A model generated the notes under the pieces. It was not told the DNA's origin, did no database searches, and saw only the letters and a list, made by a program, of their open reading frames with translations. Shown piece by piece: positions 63,329-64,000 of a stretch of DNA of 64,000 bases. Position 1 is the first letter of the stretch. Each line of letters starts with the position of its first letter. The DNA lies in the NCBI RefSeq assembly GCF_029222925.1, contig NZ_JARHUI010000006.1, positions 248,001 to 312,000 on the forward strand. Direction: 5' to 3'. Both the position numbers and the translations under genes were made by a program. The DNA is from Algoriphagus sp. CAU 1675. GTDB lineage: Bacteria; Bacteroidota; Bacteroidia; Cytophagales; Cyclobacteriaceae.

Positions 63329-63978
63329 TTCAGAATCTTTGGAATGTCCCGAATCAAGCGGTCTACCTGATCAGCTTTGGTTCCGTCATATACTCCTCTT
63401 ATTCTGCCTTTTTGATCAACCAATACAAAGGCACCGCTGTGAAGAAATCCTCCAGGCTCGTTTTGGTCTTCCATGGCTGTGGTCAAATAGCTGGTTTGCC
63501 CGATTTCATAAATTTTCTCTGCTTCTCCTGTGAGGAAGTTCCAGGTGTCGGCATTGTCTACTCCCAGTTTTTCAGCATAATCCTTCAATACTTCCTGAGT
63601 ATCATGGCTGGGGTCTATGGAATGACTCAAAATCTTAAAATTAGGGTTGTCCTTGTAGGCATCGTATACCCGGAGCATTTCCTTCTTCATGATAGGACAA
63701 ATGGTCGGACAGGTTGTAAAGAAAAAGTCTGCCACATAAACCTTTCCTTCCACAACAGAATTGTCCACCGTCTCACCAAGCTGGTTAGTGAAAGAAAAGT
63801 CAGCGATTTTGTGGTATACTGTGTCCTTTAGAATCTTGCCTTCAATTTCGATCTCTTCGATATGCCAGTTTCCTAATATGGGTAAGGTTTCAGACTCTGC
63901 TTCGGAAGCTGGCTTGCAGTTCAATAAAAGAAGACCAGAGGCCAAAATGGTAATTAAGCTAGACTTGAGTTTAAACAT
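63325..63978 (-). CDS. SCO family copper protein, lipoprotein form
   Basis: The 217-residue protein has a lipobox LLNC (Cys21) and a thioredoxin-like domain with FFTTCPTICPIMKKEML (Cys90, Cys94) and the later ligand His in GGFLHSGAFVLVD. It is related to the SCO protein at 38946 but is lipid-anchored instead of helix-anchored. It would handle copper in the periplasm. It is paired with the cytochrome c lipoprotein gene, which could suggest a copper/heme electron-transfer role outside the main oxidase operon. Confidence 0.92.
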   Translation of the reverse strand: MFKLKSSLITILASGLLLLNCKPASEAESETLPILGNWHIEEIEIEGKILKDTVYHKIADFSFTNQLGETVDNSVVEGKVYVADFFFTTCPTICPIMKKEMLRVYDAYKDNPNFKILSHSIDPSHDTQEVLKDYAEKLGVDNADTWNFLTGEAEKIYEIGQTSYLTTAMEDQNEPGGFLHSGAFVLVDQKGRIRGVYDGTKADQVDRLIRDIPKILK

Positions 63979-64000
63979 TTGATTAGGATTTTGTTCTGTA

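Noticed and set aside
1-64000. CRISPR array or cas genes
   Set aside because: No regularly spaced repeats and no Cas-like proteins were seen anywhere in the window.

Overview
The window looks like a chromosome segment from a Bacteroidota bacterium of the order Cytophagales, close to Algoriphagus/Cyclobacteriaceae. This is an inference from gene content. The signs are Bacteroidota promoters (TTTG, about 19 nt, TAnnTTTG), a GLPGLI protein paired with a TonB-type barrel, an alternative complex III operon fused to a caa3-type oxidase operon, a long two-domain-type IspG, and many secreted lipoproteins.

Layout. 1-3.4 kb: the end of a sugar isomerase-like gene, a sulfatase broken by one missing base, a Crp/Fnr-type regulator, and a secreted LamG/DUF1080-like gene interrupted by a stop just after its signal peptide. 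3.4-9.3 kb: a two-component system divergent from a GLPGLI/TonB-type outer-membrane pair. 9.3-16.9 kb: a GlcG-like protein, two M28 peptidases, an Hsp20 chaperone, a secreted Gfo/Idh/MocA oxidoreductase, a CBS-domain cysteine/cystathionine synthase and a membrane protein. 17.0-20.0 kb: a roughly 3 kb insert bounded by 25-bp direct repeats. It carries a secreted HExxH metallopeptidase-like gene, a small lipoprotein gene and the remnant of a second copy of that pair. 20-23.6 kb: an acyltransferase, ribosomal protein S1, a small outer-membrane protein and tRNA-Cys.

23.9-40.5 kb is the metabolic core. From one clear promoter it encodes ActABCDEF (quinol oxidation, electrons passed to c-type hemes), then cytochrome oxidase subunits II and I, heme A synthase, heme O synthase, two subunit III proteins, subunit IV, a SCO copper chaperone, a DUF420 protein and a small CxxC protein. 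Together they would make and assemble an ACIII-aa3 respiratory chain. A second SCO gene with a cytochrome c lipoprotein lies at the right edge.

40.5-59.1 kb: an NtrY-like kinase, a large outer-membrane protein, an SDR, IspG, a NIPSNAP protein, an ABC-F ATPase, SucD, and a propeller sensor kinase followed by a receiver-kinase protein. 59.1-64 kb: an ABC ATPase/FtsX-type permease/DUF3299 trio that may handle metal, an aminotransferase IV, a lipoprotein, and the cytochrome c/SCO pair.

The strongest candidate for something undescribed is the 17-20 kb insert. It lies exactly where two convergent genes end, it rebuilds the 3' end of the acyltransferase, it holds a duplicated peptidase-lipoprotein module, and the peptidase reading frame is broken at a C9 and an A10 tract, as in a phase-variable gene or a sequencing artefact.
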